A DNA stretch of 64,000 nucleotides, taken from Cryptomeria japonica. Lineage: Eukaryota; Streptophyta; Pinopsida; Cupressales; Cupressaceae. The notes beneath the pieces were generated by a model. That model saw only the letters and a list, made by a program, of their open reading frames with translations. It made no database searches and was not told the origin of the DNA. The stretch covers positions 340,792,502 to 340,856,501 of the forward strand of contig NC_081414.1 in assembly GCF_030272615.1 (NCBI RefSeq), written 5' to 3'. A program made the position numbers and the translations under genes. This document shows, one piece after another, positions 22,479-33,164 of the stretch (the stretch's first letter is position 1; the number at the start of each line of letters is the position of its first letter).

Positions 22479-24309
22479 ACAAACTAACAAAAAAAAATTT
22501 GCAGGTCTGAATGTCCAAGAAATCAGATTTTACAGATTACTAACATGCATGTGCAAGATGGTATTTAAGACATATTTTATGCATTTCATCATCTAGTTAA
22601 TTAAAAGTCTTGTTTTGGGAAGTAACATATCATATCGTGTTCATCTAGTTTAACTAAGAGAATGAATTGACAGCATGCAACTTGCATTTTTATTATTTTC
22701 TCTAAAAATAGTTGCACATAGACTTTTAAGAGGGCTAAAATAAACACCATGCTTGTTGGAGCAATGTCTCCAAATAGGACTTAGCCAACAATTTCTTTGA
22801 AAAGGTTAAAAAGAACACTTGTATTTCGTGTCTTGAAAGTGGTAGGTATATGCTCTCCCCTTAATTGGGTGACCAAAAAGCCAAACCCACTCTTTTATGC
22901 TTTCTTTACTTTCAAGCAATTAAATCCTTTAGAGGGCCTGCCTTCCTGAGCTGCCTTGAGGGGGCCAATGAGAGGGGAATGACCTAAAGTGGAAATGGGC
23001 TAATACCGAGTCCTTCCAATCCACTATAAATAAATTGTGTTTGTGATAAAAGTCCCAAACAACATGTGCTGATAAGTTCATACCGACACTATGTTTCCCC
23101 ATAAACCCTATGGAGAGTAACCTCTATAGGCTAGGAACCTTCTAGATTTACAGAGCTAAAAGTGCCACATGTATGGCCACATGACCAAAAGCCTTTACTA
23201 AAAACCACTTGTACTAGTTGCCAAAATCCTTCTAGTTCTTGGCACAGGAGGTCGGACCTTTGATGTAGCTCACTTACATACGGTTCTTAGTAGAGATATA
23301 AAGTTTGTCATGGGGAGTTTTCATGGAAATTGGTGTCTAGTTGCCCCAAAGAAGTGAGTGCTGAGGGTGGAGCCAGTGGGGTCAAGCATCTAAATATCCT
23401 CTTTGAATAGCATAGCCTCAAGGGAAACCCCACGTGAGATTCAACAATTATTGTCTCAGCCTTTCATAGGGATTGTACTTGCTTTTTCTTTTATCTTCTA
23501 TGCCTATAACATGTTCCAAATGGTCAAAAATTGAAGAAAATTATCATCTACAAGAGAGAAAAAATCCAACAAATTGCTGAAAAAGTGTGATCAAAAGGGT
23601 AATACAAAAAGCATTCCAACACTTCAAATACCAGATCAAGATCAAAGTGTCAAAACATCAGTATCAAAATATTTTTTCAAGTAGATTTATCTCTAAACCA
23701 TCACGTATTTTTGAACTAGCTCAAACAACTAGGTTTCTAATCCAACAGGTTATACTCAAAAGGCTCTATAAACATCAACATATAACAAGCTATTGATTCA
23801 ACCATTTTAAGTGCAAAAATCAACATCTTTGTCAATTTTCTCATCAGGATAATCGAATCCTCTATCACAAAGCTTGATCAAATCTATACTAGGTTCCTAA
23901 TCTTGCATATATCTTTCCTATTTTGAACTTAGTTTAAATCAAAACCAAAATTGCACCAACATTGGAATCAAACAAACTTGTAAATTGTCAAATTATATGA
24001 CTCTTAAGTATCACCTTAAGAAAAGAAAACCCAACTATAAAGATACTCAGAAAAGGATAAGATTCTTGTATATCAATCGTAAGATCTTATTGAAGCATAG
24101 GACATTCTTACACCATTTTTGTCACTACTTACGTGGCTATGGTATAGAATTTGATGGTGAAATTTTACAACGACATGCTTTTCAACAAAGAGATGCTTTA
24201 TCCCAACGAAAAAACAATAGTGGTAAAATCAACAAGGCATATCTTCCTAAACCAATAATCACTTATTGACTATGTCCATTGGAAATTTCAACAACTCTGA
24301 AATAATCAC
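22479..24309 (+). other. E2 long untranslated leader
   Basis: This is 1.8 kb between the motif array and gag. No conserved domain is seen. Short basic frames at 23587-23796 and 23985-24269 (the latter with HHFCHYLRGYGIEFDGEILQ) could be decayed remains of a gag N-terminus or leader peptides, but nothing supports translation. The segment 22780-23460 has mixed composition and is less AT-rich than its surroundings. Confidence 0.5.
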
Positions 24310-25760
24310 ATGCCAGTTTGGACTAGAGCCCAACACGAACAACTTAGAAAACAACAATAAATGGAGGAAGAAGATATTCCTATATTCCACACTCTTGGAT
24401 TTACCATTGTTGATGAAGAAGCAGTCAATAGCACCATTAGAGACCTTGAGAAGGATTTCAAATTTGATAGGCTAATGGAAAAATTGCTGCCAAAACAAAA
24501 AGAAAAATATCTCTTGATGTTGGAAAAATCTGGAGCTAAACTACCACAAGACTTTAACATAGAAAGCTTGAAACAATATGCGGAGGCAAGTAACACCCAA
24601 AACACAGATGAGCCAAATAACGAAGATGTGAATAAAGAAAGCAATGAAGAAACAAGGAAAGAGAGGGATGACAAAAGAAAAGAGCATAGTAATAAGAGAA
24701 CTCATGAAGAAACAAGGAGAAACTATGTGGATAATCCATTGTCAAACCTTACTCAACAAATGCAAACTCTACAACAATAGATACAAGACATGCAAAATGG
24801 CACAAGCTCCAAGAAATATTCATTAGAAGATATATGCCCATATCCTTTTGATAAAAAATTGAATATGATATCATTTTTGTAACATTGCAAGATTCCTAAA
24901 TATGACAAATACTATGGAAATTCTGATCCTCAAGATCACATTAGGGAGTTTTGTACTATGAGCATGGAATTTTCTCATCATGAAACTTACCTTATGCATC
25001 TTTTTCCTAGGAGTTTAAATGGACAATCAATGGAGTGGTTTTCAAGATTACCATCTAGAATCAAATTCTTTGAAGAACTTGTGAATAGGTTTATTTCACA
25101 ATACTCCTACAATATAAGGAATGAAATAACAATGCTGGATCTTTGCAATGTTAAACAAAAGAATGGTGAATCCCTTATGATTTTCTTACAATGATGGAAA
25201 TACATGTTTAATATATATCCCCAAGATGTACTTGATCAAGAAAAAATGGACATATTCATTGATAATCTTATCAGTGAAATGAGTTATCGACTAAGGATGC
25301 AATGTCCTCCCTCTTTTGCCAAAATGATTGAGAATGGTCTGAAAATAGAGAATGCAATGGTAAAGAAAGGAGAACTAAAACTTTACAATAATTCATACAA
25401 CAACAACAACAACAACAACAATGACAAACCCAAGTTTTGGTCAAAGAATAGGAATGTCACCAATGAAGGGAATGATGATAATAGTACTAAAAAGGAACAA
25501 CAACCAATTTTTATCTATCAAGCCAAATCCCAAGCAATAACAATCCAGAAAACAATAAAGCCAAGTCCTTTTTCTCCAATCCATAGAGGAAATTCACAAA
25601 CATTGGAGAATCTTTGGAATTAGCTCTAAAAACTTTGCTTGCTAACAAATTGATTGTTTTGCTAGAAGCAAGAAGTTATGAACCACCAGTCAAGCCCAAT
25701 TGGTGGAATGACAATCATTTTTGCAATTACCATCGAAATAAAGGACACCTAACAAATGAT
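24310..25760 (+). pseudogene. E2 Gag
   Basis: I start the frame at MPVWTRAQHEQL (24310); a stop 16 codons on precedes MEEEDIPIFHTLGFTIVDEE. Next comes a charged stretch of Glu/Lys/Arg repeats (24640-24730). The gag core is CPYPFDKKLN, YDKYYGNSDPQDHIREFCT, MHLFPRSLNGQSMEWFSRLP, FEELVNRFISQYSYN and KQKNGESLMIFLQ, a typical retrotransposon gag domain (24840-25195). After it come MDIFIDNLISEMSYRLRMQ and an Asn run encoded by an AAC microsatellite (25397-25425). The frame shifts at about 25600 into the zinc region NHFCNYHRNKGHLTNDF, in which the final Cys of the CCHC motif is Phe. At least four stops occur. Confidence 0.85.
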
Positions 25761-25814
25761 TTTTAGAGATTGAAACACCTTATCTAAGATCTAATCAATA
25801 ATGGAACCATCATA

Positions 25815-26714
25815 GTGGATAGCCATAAGACAAACAAATCACACTTGGCTTTCAAAACTCCACTTCCAAATTATGACAAAAGTGAATTGTCACAATTAAA
25901 AGATGATAAAGGAAAAGCCAAAGTAAATTATACTTATAGATATGATGATGTAGTAAATGTGATCATTGTTAATGAAAATCCATCTTTAGAACCAATCAAT
26001 GTTATCACGAGAAGCAAAGAAAAGGTTACCTTTCTAGGTATAGCAAAAGACCCAATATCCACATCACAACAATACAATTTAGTAGAGCAATTACAATGAA
26101 TACCCGCTCAAATATCAATTTTGGAACTTCTCAAGGTTTCACCTATGCATAAAGAAATTTTGGAGAAAGCTTTAGTGGAAACAACAGTTTCAAAAGATTT
26201 GGATGTAGATCAGCTCCAAAACATGGTAGGACACCTTATAGCTCCTCATTGTTTATCATTTTCTGAAAATGATGACGCATCCTTACAAAATCCTCACAAT
26301 GCTCCTTTACATGTTGAAGTCTCCATAAATAAAACTCATGTCAAACATGTGCTCATAGATGGAGGAGTTGGCTTGAACATTTGTGCATTAAATTTGATAA
26401 AAACTTTGGGATATTCAGAGAACGCAGTAGACTCAAAAAAGAAAATAACCATCAAGGCTTATGATGAAGCAAAACATTCTTCTAAAGGAACTATTGTGCT
26501 ACCAATAAGGATAGGACCTGTGGAACATGATACATTGTGTCAAGTTTTAGATTTGAACCTCTCTTACAACATTCTTCTAGGAAGACCATGGATTCACAAG
26601 ATGCAAGCAGTTCCTTCTACATATAATCAATGTGTAAAATTTCCTCATGAAGGAAAAGAGATCACTATAATTGCAGATTCTAGTCAATATTGCAATAATT
26701 TAAAGCCCACATAA
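25815..26714 (+). pseudogene. E2 aspartic protease and preceding linker
   Basis: After a polar linker (25815-26096) and one stop, the protease lies at about 26300-26640: NAPLHVEVSINKTHVKHVL, then IDGGVGLNICALNLIKTLG with the D-G-G active site usual in this lineage, IRIGPVEHDTLCQVLDLN, and LSYNILLGRPWIHKMQAVP, the strongly conserved end. VPSTYNQCVKFP continues as in related elements. The frame is open through the entire protease, so this is among the better kept domains of E2. It is in a different frame from gag because of the shift at about 25600. Confidence 0.88.
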
Positions 26715-26817
26715 GATACAAGAGTTCCACATAATAGAGAATCAATATATCCTACCAAATATATTCAAGCAAAGTTATGGAAAGTTTTGAAGAAAATCTC
26801 AATTAAATGATGAAGGA

Positions 26818-27198
26818 ATGGGAAAATATTCTTTGCATAATTTTCCACTTTCCCCTAAGTCACATGGAAAGCCTATGAATATTCAATCAAAGCCATCAGA
26901 AAGATCAAAACATGTCTTTAAAGGAATATTTGTTAGTACTGGAACTCTTGCAAAGGAAAATGAAGATAAAGACATTCTCGGTTGGTTGTACAAGGATGAA
27001 GATAAAATTATAGCAACAACAGTAGAAGTTAATATTCCCATAAAACAATATGGCAAAGGATATGAAATCATGCAAAAGATGGGATATGAAGGAAAAGGAC
27101 CAATTGGTAGGAAACATCAAGGTATTTCAGAACCTATTTGTCTGCACTCACAATCCACAGAAGATAAATCTGGGCTGGGATATCTAAAGTCTAATTAA
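26818..27198 (+). pseudogene. E2 G-patch domain between protease and RT
   Basis: The frame is MGKYSLHNFPLSPKSHG then, at 27030-27180, IKQYGKGYEIMQKMGYEGKG, PIGRKHQGISEPI and SGLGY. The spacing of Gly and aromatic residues (GY.I..KMGY.GKG.IG..QGI..PI) is the G-patch signature, an RNA- or helicase-binding motif. In some Ty3/gypsy and retroviral polyproteins a G-patch is attached to the protease. Here it sits about 300 bases after the protease and is open. A related, more eroded version is in E3 at 45158-45300. The role in the element is inferred only. Confidence 0.8.
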
Positions 27199-27279
27199 AA
27201 GCAACATAATCATCAACAACAAAAATGGATAAAGAAATCAGTTTCTAAAGAAGAAAATTGGCAAGAAAAGATACATCAA

Positions 27280-27843
27280 GTGACCGAAACAGTAATCAAT
27301 AAACAAAAGAAGCAAGAAGAACATGAAAAGAAAGAGGAGGAGATTATCATCCAAGGTGAAGAAAATTCTTGTCAACAAGTTCTGAAAATACAAACAAAGG
27401 CAAAATTTGAACAAGATATTCTAGAAGCAGTAAAAATAGAGATGACAAAAATCAGAGAACTTTTTGCACCATACAACATTCCAATATGGTATAGTGGAGT
27501 AATCTTAGATTAGGATTCAAAGATAGATTCCAATGAATATGAATGGAGTCCAGATGCCTTATCCACTACATCAAGTAAGGAACACAATGAAGATCAAGTG
27601 GCTACCATGAAAGAAGACTTGTCTATTGCAGAACAAAAGATGAAGTTAGAAAGAAGACAAGAGAAACTCAGAATTCAGAGAAAAGAGGCGTATGCAAAAA
27701 GAAAAGGGAATGAAAAAGACAAAGAAGCAATGCCACAAGAAGTGCAAACAAAAGTCAGATATGGAAGAACCATAGAAGAACTAAGAGATGATCAAGATGG
27801 ATTGACTATTCGTCTAGAAGAAGTTGAGTTTGAAAGGAGATAA
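27280..27843 (+). pseudogene. E2 charged coiled-coil linker
   Basis: Two open segments of Glu/Lys/Arg/Gln-rich sequence (NKQKKQEEHEKKEEEIIIQG and KMKLERRQEKLRIQRKEAYA) separated by a stop at 27513 form likely coiled coils between the G-patch and RT. KVRYGRTIEELRDDQDGL is a separate, less repetitive patch. No family is recognised. It is in the same frame as the RT, so it was part of the Pol polyprotein. Confidence 0.6.
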
Positions 27844-27939
27844 AATCTATTAAAAGAATCCACTTTACCATGTGCACAAATATGTCAACTTCTAAATACA
27901 AATGAGGTCAATCAACAAGGAATTTCCAGTATCAAAGAT

Positions 27940-29960
27940 GTGCATGTGGATATAATTCATTCATTTAAGGGACAAATGTTATTTGAAGAACCACTTGAGT
28001 GTGAACTACAAATTGCTAATATTAATTTTGTTAAGCCTAATTCGGAAACACTTGAGAAAGACAATTCTCAAAAGAATTTAATCTATGACAATACCTATTC
28101 TATGCTAAATTATGATCATTATGTCATGAACATTGAAACACCTAATGATGACAGTGATTATGATTTACCCCTTCTACATCCTCAACTAATTGATTGGGAT
28201 AATTTAGACAACCCTGAACTAAATGTCTTTTCCAATGATCATGACTTAGTCATGTACCTTAACGTTGTTGAAGCCATCCCACCTAAGATATCTTCCATTG
28301 CAGAATCAAGTGATGTTTCTCATAGTCAGAAGAATGCCAAATTTTCCAGTCACAAAAGTGAAATAAAACAAGGAAAGAGACCTATTGTTGAAAACCATTT
28401 CATGGCAACATTAGATCAATCAAAAGAGAAAACAAAGGATGTATCTGATGGTGAAAACCTCCTTGAGGTGCCAGAAGATGAAAAGTTTGACATTCTTCCT
28501 ACATATTTTCAAGAGAGATCTGCTATCCTGATAGAACCAATAGAAGCAATAAACATTGGTACATCAAAGGATCCTAAAATACTTCATTTTGCTGCTTCAT
28601 TATCAAAAAAAGAGAGGAAAGAATACATGAAATTCTTTATGCAAAAGCAAACAAATTTTGCTTGGTCTTATGCAGATATGCGAAGACTTAACCTAGTTCT
28701 TATCATGCATCATCTTAATGTGGATTTAAAAGCAAAACCTATTAAGCAAAAGCTAAGAAAGATGCATCCATATATTTCTCTTCTTGTAAAAACTAAGCTC
28801 AAGAAACTATTAGAAGTGGGTTTCATAAGACTCGTTGCTTATCCAGAATGGGTTTCAAGTATTGTACCAATATCAAAACTAGATAAATGCATAAGGGTCT
28901 GTATAGATTTCAGAGATCTGAATAAAGCATGTCCAAAAGATGATTTCCCACTACCAAACATTGATATCATAGTGGACTTATCAACAGGACATGACATGTT
29001 TTCATTAATGGATGGCTTCTTAGGATATAATCAAATAAGAATCACACCTGAAGATCAAGAGAAAACAACTTTCACCTATGCGTGGGGAACATATTGCTGG
29101 AATGTTATGCCATTTGGGCTTAAGAATGCAGGAGCAACTTATCAAAGGGCTATGACAACAATTTTTCATGATACGATGCACACATTTACGGAAGATTATG
29201 TCAATGACATACTTGCAAAATCTCACACAAGAAAAGAACATTTGAACATTCTAAGCAAGATTTTTTACGGGCTGGAAAGATATCAATTGAGATTAAATCC
29301 AAAGAAATGTGCATTTGGTGTAACCTCTAGAAAGCTCCTTGGCTACATTATATCAGTTCATGGTATTGAAGTAGATCCTAAAAAAGTTAAGGCTATCATG
29401 GAGATGGAGTCACCCAAGAACATAAGTCAATTGCGATCTTTACAAGGAAAGTTGCAATAAATCAGAAGATTTGTTTCTTAGTTGGCCAATAGATGCCTTC
29501 CATTTACTCATCTTCTACATAAAAATGTTCCATTGAAATCGGATATAAAATGTGAAGAAGCTTTCTTTCAAATTAAAGAATATCTTATGAGTCCTCCAGT
29601 ACTGATATCGCCAGCCAAAGGGAAACCATTGTTACTCTATGTCTTAGCAACAAGTGTATCATTAGGTGCTCTCCTAGCTCAACATGATGATGAAGGAAAA
29701 GAAAGAGTGGTTTATTATTTCAATAGAATACTTGTTGGCTACAAATTAAATTATTCCTCAATTGAAAAGATATGTCTAGCAGTTGTATTTGCCACTTAGA
29801 AGCTATGACATTATATGTTGATTCATTCTGTAAAACTAATAGCAAAGATAGATCCTCTCAAATATTTGTTGAGCAACTCAACATTGATAGGGAGACTAGC
29901 CAAATGGGTTATGATACTGAGTAAATTTGACATAGAATATGTTGACCGGAAAGTAAATTT
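27940..29960 (+). pseudogene. E2 reverse transcriptase and degenerate RNase H
   Basis: An N-terminal region without a domain (27940-28590) leads to RT: KLRKMHPYISLLVKTKLKK, VCIDFRDLNKACPKDDFPLP, FSLMDGFLGYNQIRI with the first Asp, MPFGLKNAGATYQRAM, and the active site EDYVNDILAKS at about 29196-29228. There the first Asp of Y-V-D-D is Asn (AAT), so polymerase activity is lost. RLNPKKCAFGV and LLGYIISVHGIEVD follow. The RNase H part (29480-29800) reads LLLYVLATSVSLGALLAQH with no catalytic Asp, ending in NYSSIEKICLAVVFAT. A second RNase H would be expected after this in Tat-type elements, but only about 230 bases separate it from integrase, so it is absent. Confidence 0.9.
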
Positions 29961-30149
29961 CTCATGGAAGATATCTTAACACCTACCATCCAATTCCAGC
30001 ATACCCATCAAATTTTCCATCTATCAGGAACCAGTCAATCCTTATATAGTCAAACCTACCAATATTTGAAAGATCATATCCTTCCTCTTGAATTATCTCA
30101 TAATCAATGAAGAAACTTTATCCATCAATCCTCTCGCTATACTATTATT

Positions 30150-31298
30150 GTTGATATCCTATATAGGCATGGTCTAGATGGTATGTTGTTGAGATGTCTT
30201 GAAAAAGACGAATCTGAGAGAGTTCTTAATGACATTCATGTGGGTATTTGTGGTACACACTCAAGTGGTTTAACATTGGCTAAGAAACTTATTTGTATGG
30301 GTTACTTTTGGCCTACTATGGAAAGAGATTCATTCACCTATACTAGAAAATGTAAACAATGTCAGATCCATGGAAATCTCATTCATGCACTAGCACAAGA
30401 GTTATATCCTATGATGGGATCATGGCCATTTTCATAATGAGGCCTTGATTTGGTAGGAAAGATCAATCCTTCATCTTCTAATGGACATAAGTTTATTCTG
30501 ATTGCTACTGAATATTTTACTAAGTGGATTGAAGAAGTGCCTTTAACAAAAGTGACAGGAAAACAATTATCATCATTCATCTTGAATTATATAATTTATC
30601 GCTATGGAGTTCCGATGACCATTATCACTCATAATGGAAGACCATTCAAAAATCAAGATGTGAAAGAGCTATGTGAACAGTTACATATCCAACATAGGGT
30701 CTCTACTCCATACTATCCACAAGGTAATGGTCAAGCTGAGGCATCAAACAAAACTATCTTGAAAATCTTGAAGAAAACAGTCAATGAAGCTAGAAAAGAC
30801 TAGCACATTCAGCTAAATCTTGTGCTTTCGGCATACCGAACTACCATCCGCACTCCAATAGGGGTAACTCCATATTGTTTGGTGTATGGATCAGAAGCTA
30901 TATTACCTATAGAAGTAGAGATACCTTCTCTACGTGTATCTTTGCACGATCTTATACCAAAAGAAGAACAACGAGTCTCTCGACTCCAGGAACTAGAACT
31001 GATTCAGGAACATTGCCAAAATACAACAGAACATTTGAAAGTATACCAACAAAGAATGGCAAGAAGCTATAACCATAGAGTCAAACCACGTATTTTCTAG
31101 ATTGGAGATATAGTTCTAAGGGAGAATCCAAGAAATCAGCAAGACCGGGAAAAGAAGGGAAAATTTGAACCAAATTGGTTAGGACCTTTTGTCATAGTAG
31201 CAACATATGGATTAGGAGAATACAAGTTATCTACCCCTGAAGGTGATTGGTTTGATGAACCTATCAATTCTATCCATCTCAAGAAATTCTATGCTTGA
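30150..31298 (+). pseudogene. E2 integrase
   Basis: The zinc-binding region is HVGICGTHSSGLTLAKKLI, MGYFWPTMERDSFTYTRKC, KQCQIHG (about 30235-30375). The core begins GLDLVGKINPSSSNGHKFIL (first Asp, about 30446; the preceding codon is a stop where Trp is usual). Then ATEYFTKWIEEVPL, MTIITHNGRPFKNQD (about 30618) where the second catalytic Asp is His, and PQGNGQAEASNKTILKIL with the Glu. The C-terminal part has GVTPYCLVYGSEAILPIE and RVKPRIF, then WLGPFVIVATYGLGEYKLST and INSIHLKKFYA before the natural stop at 31296. Stops also occur at 30436, 30801 and 31098. Confidence 0.9.
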
Positions 31299-31303
31299 GA
31301 TAT

Positions 31304-31422
31304 AAAGTGCTGAAAAAATCAATAAAAAGCATATAAAGTCCTAAAAAAAATAAAAAAGCATATAAAATCCAAAAAAATGCAATAAATTTAGATGGTGAAA
31401 ACCTGGTAAACAGACGCTATCT
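31304..31422 (+). repeat. E2 3'UTR A-rich repeats and conserved GAAAACCT motif
   Basis: Immediately after the integrase stop come two to three A-rich units containing GCATATAAAGTCCTAAAAAA, then GATGGTGAAAACCTGGTAAA at 31391. The same two ingredients occur in element G at 1213-1372 and 492-564, though in the other order. Confidence 0.7.
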
Positions 31423-33164
31423 AAGAAATAGGTTCCTCTATCTATGAGATTGCTTTGCGCACCTATCCACTCCATCATATCGCATCTATCACTTCCATCA
31501 TATCCTAGCTTATCTATTTCATCTTTCGCATCCATTTCTCTAAACCATTTAGCAAGAAATATTTAGCTTACCACCAGTTATAAATATTTGACATACTTGT
31601 TGTAGTCACTATCTTATATTTTATCAGAATCAATCATATCTACATTTGTATCCCACCATGGTTTGGATCTTGATCAATTCATACATCCATAATAAATTTT
31701 GTTTCTAGAGGGGGGAAAATCCTAATTCCTTTTGCTAAGGTGATCTTTTAAATCTTTACAAATCCAAAACATTCAAAAAATGTAGAAAAACTAAAAACAC
31801 CTAGGGTTTTGAAACAGATGACAAGCAACAAAGCAACGAAAATCAAGGCATTTCATCAAAAATTGAATCGTGAAACTGAGGAAATGAGGAATCAATCAAC
31901 AAGTAATAAAGGATTATCAAAGATCATTCATCAAGATGATTATATCAGTTAATGACCATAAGAACATGTGAATGGCATGCAAGATTCAGTGTTTATATCT
32001 TGATTTTCTTGTTAATCATGTACTATATGCAACTCAAGGATGTCCATGACAAGAGAAGCTATGATGGGGCATGATTATTTTCTTTGATTATTGACTGTGG
32101 TTTATCTCTTACTATGGTATGAACTTGTCTTGGGATATGATCAACAAAAGATCAAGGAGGATGTTCCAAGTCATGCATGAAAGTGGATAATCCTTGTCTA
32201 TTCTGCAAGCAATACTCAAGTTAGCTTGATCCATTATATCAAGTTGCTTGTATTAACCTGCTATATCAAAATCCATGTAAGGAATACTCAGGTCATCTTG
32301 AATCTTTATGTCAAGTTGCTCGTATTTTCTTACAACATTTTAAAGCTCAATGATGAAATCAAGCACTATTACAAGATCACATATTAAGAATAGCAGTACA
32401 ATTTTTAGTTAGATCATATCAGTAGTTCATTATTCGTCTGCATTATAAGCATTCATGGTCAGTCACATTATAAGCATATCATTTCATTAACAGATTAATG
32501 GTCATAAATAAAGATTGAGTATACTTGGACAAACAAAAACAATTTGCATTTAATCATTATAGGTGCATTCATTTTAGAATCATTTTAAGTCATCATCCAT
32601 TTCATTTAGTTATATATAAATCATTGCATTAGTTTGCATTCAAATAAGTGCATTTTATTCATCATATAGTGTATCATCATTATAGTTTGCATTATTATTA
32701 CATTTAAGATCATTTAGTTGCATCTTTGCACTTAGATTCATTATCATTATAAACATTGCATATAAAAATACAAAAACATTTCATATAAATCCTTTGTATT
32801 TTACATCATCATAAGAATTAAATCAATCATTCTTTTGCATTTTGTATAGATCATTACATTTGTATCATTTAAGTTAGTAATAATTTTCATTTGTATCCAA
32901 GATCATCAAAATAAAAATAAATACAAAAACATATAATCATTGCATCCATATCATCATCACATATAATAGCATGCATAAAGAAACATCATCCATATAATCA
33001 TAGCATATAATCACAGCATATATATCATCATCAAATAGAGTAACATGCATAATAAAGATCATCGTCATATTTAGTCCATGTATGCATATAGATCATCATA
33101 AAATAATAAAAGTCCGAGTATACAATGATATAAAATAAATAATACAAGTGCCTCAAATCAAGTC
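31423..33164 (+). other. E2 3' non-coding spacer
   Basis: This is 1.7 kb of AT-rich sequence between the GAAAACCT motif and the end of the antisense ORF. From about 32400 to 33120 it is dominated by irregular CATTATAAGCAT, ATCATCATA and CATATAATCAT words, a low-complexity zone. No coding region is seen. Confidence 0.6.

Noticed and set aside
24306-24674. 122-codon minus-strand frame, Ser/Leu-rich
   Set aside because: Antisense shadow of E2 Gag.
32400-33120. Satellite array
   Set aside because: Words such as CATTATAAGCAT recur irregularly with no fixed period; it is low-complexity AT-rich sequence.
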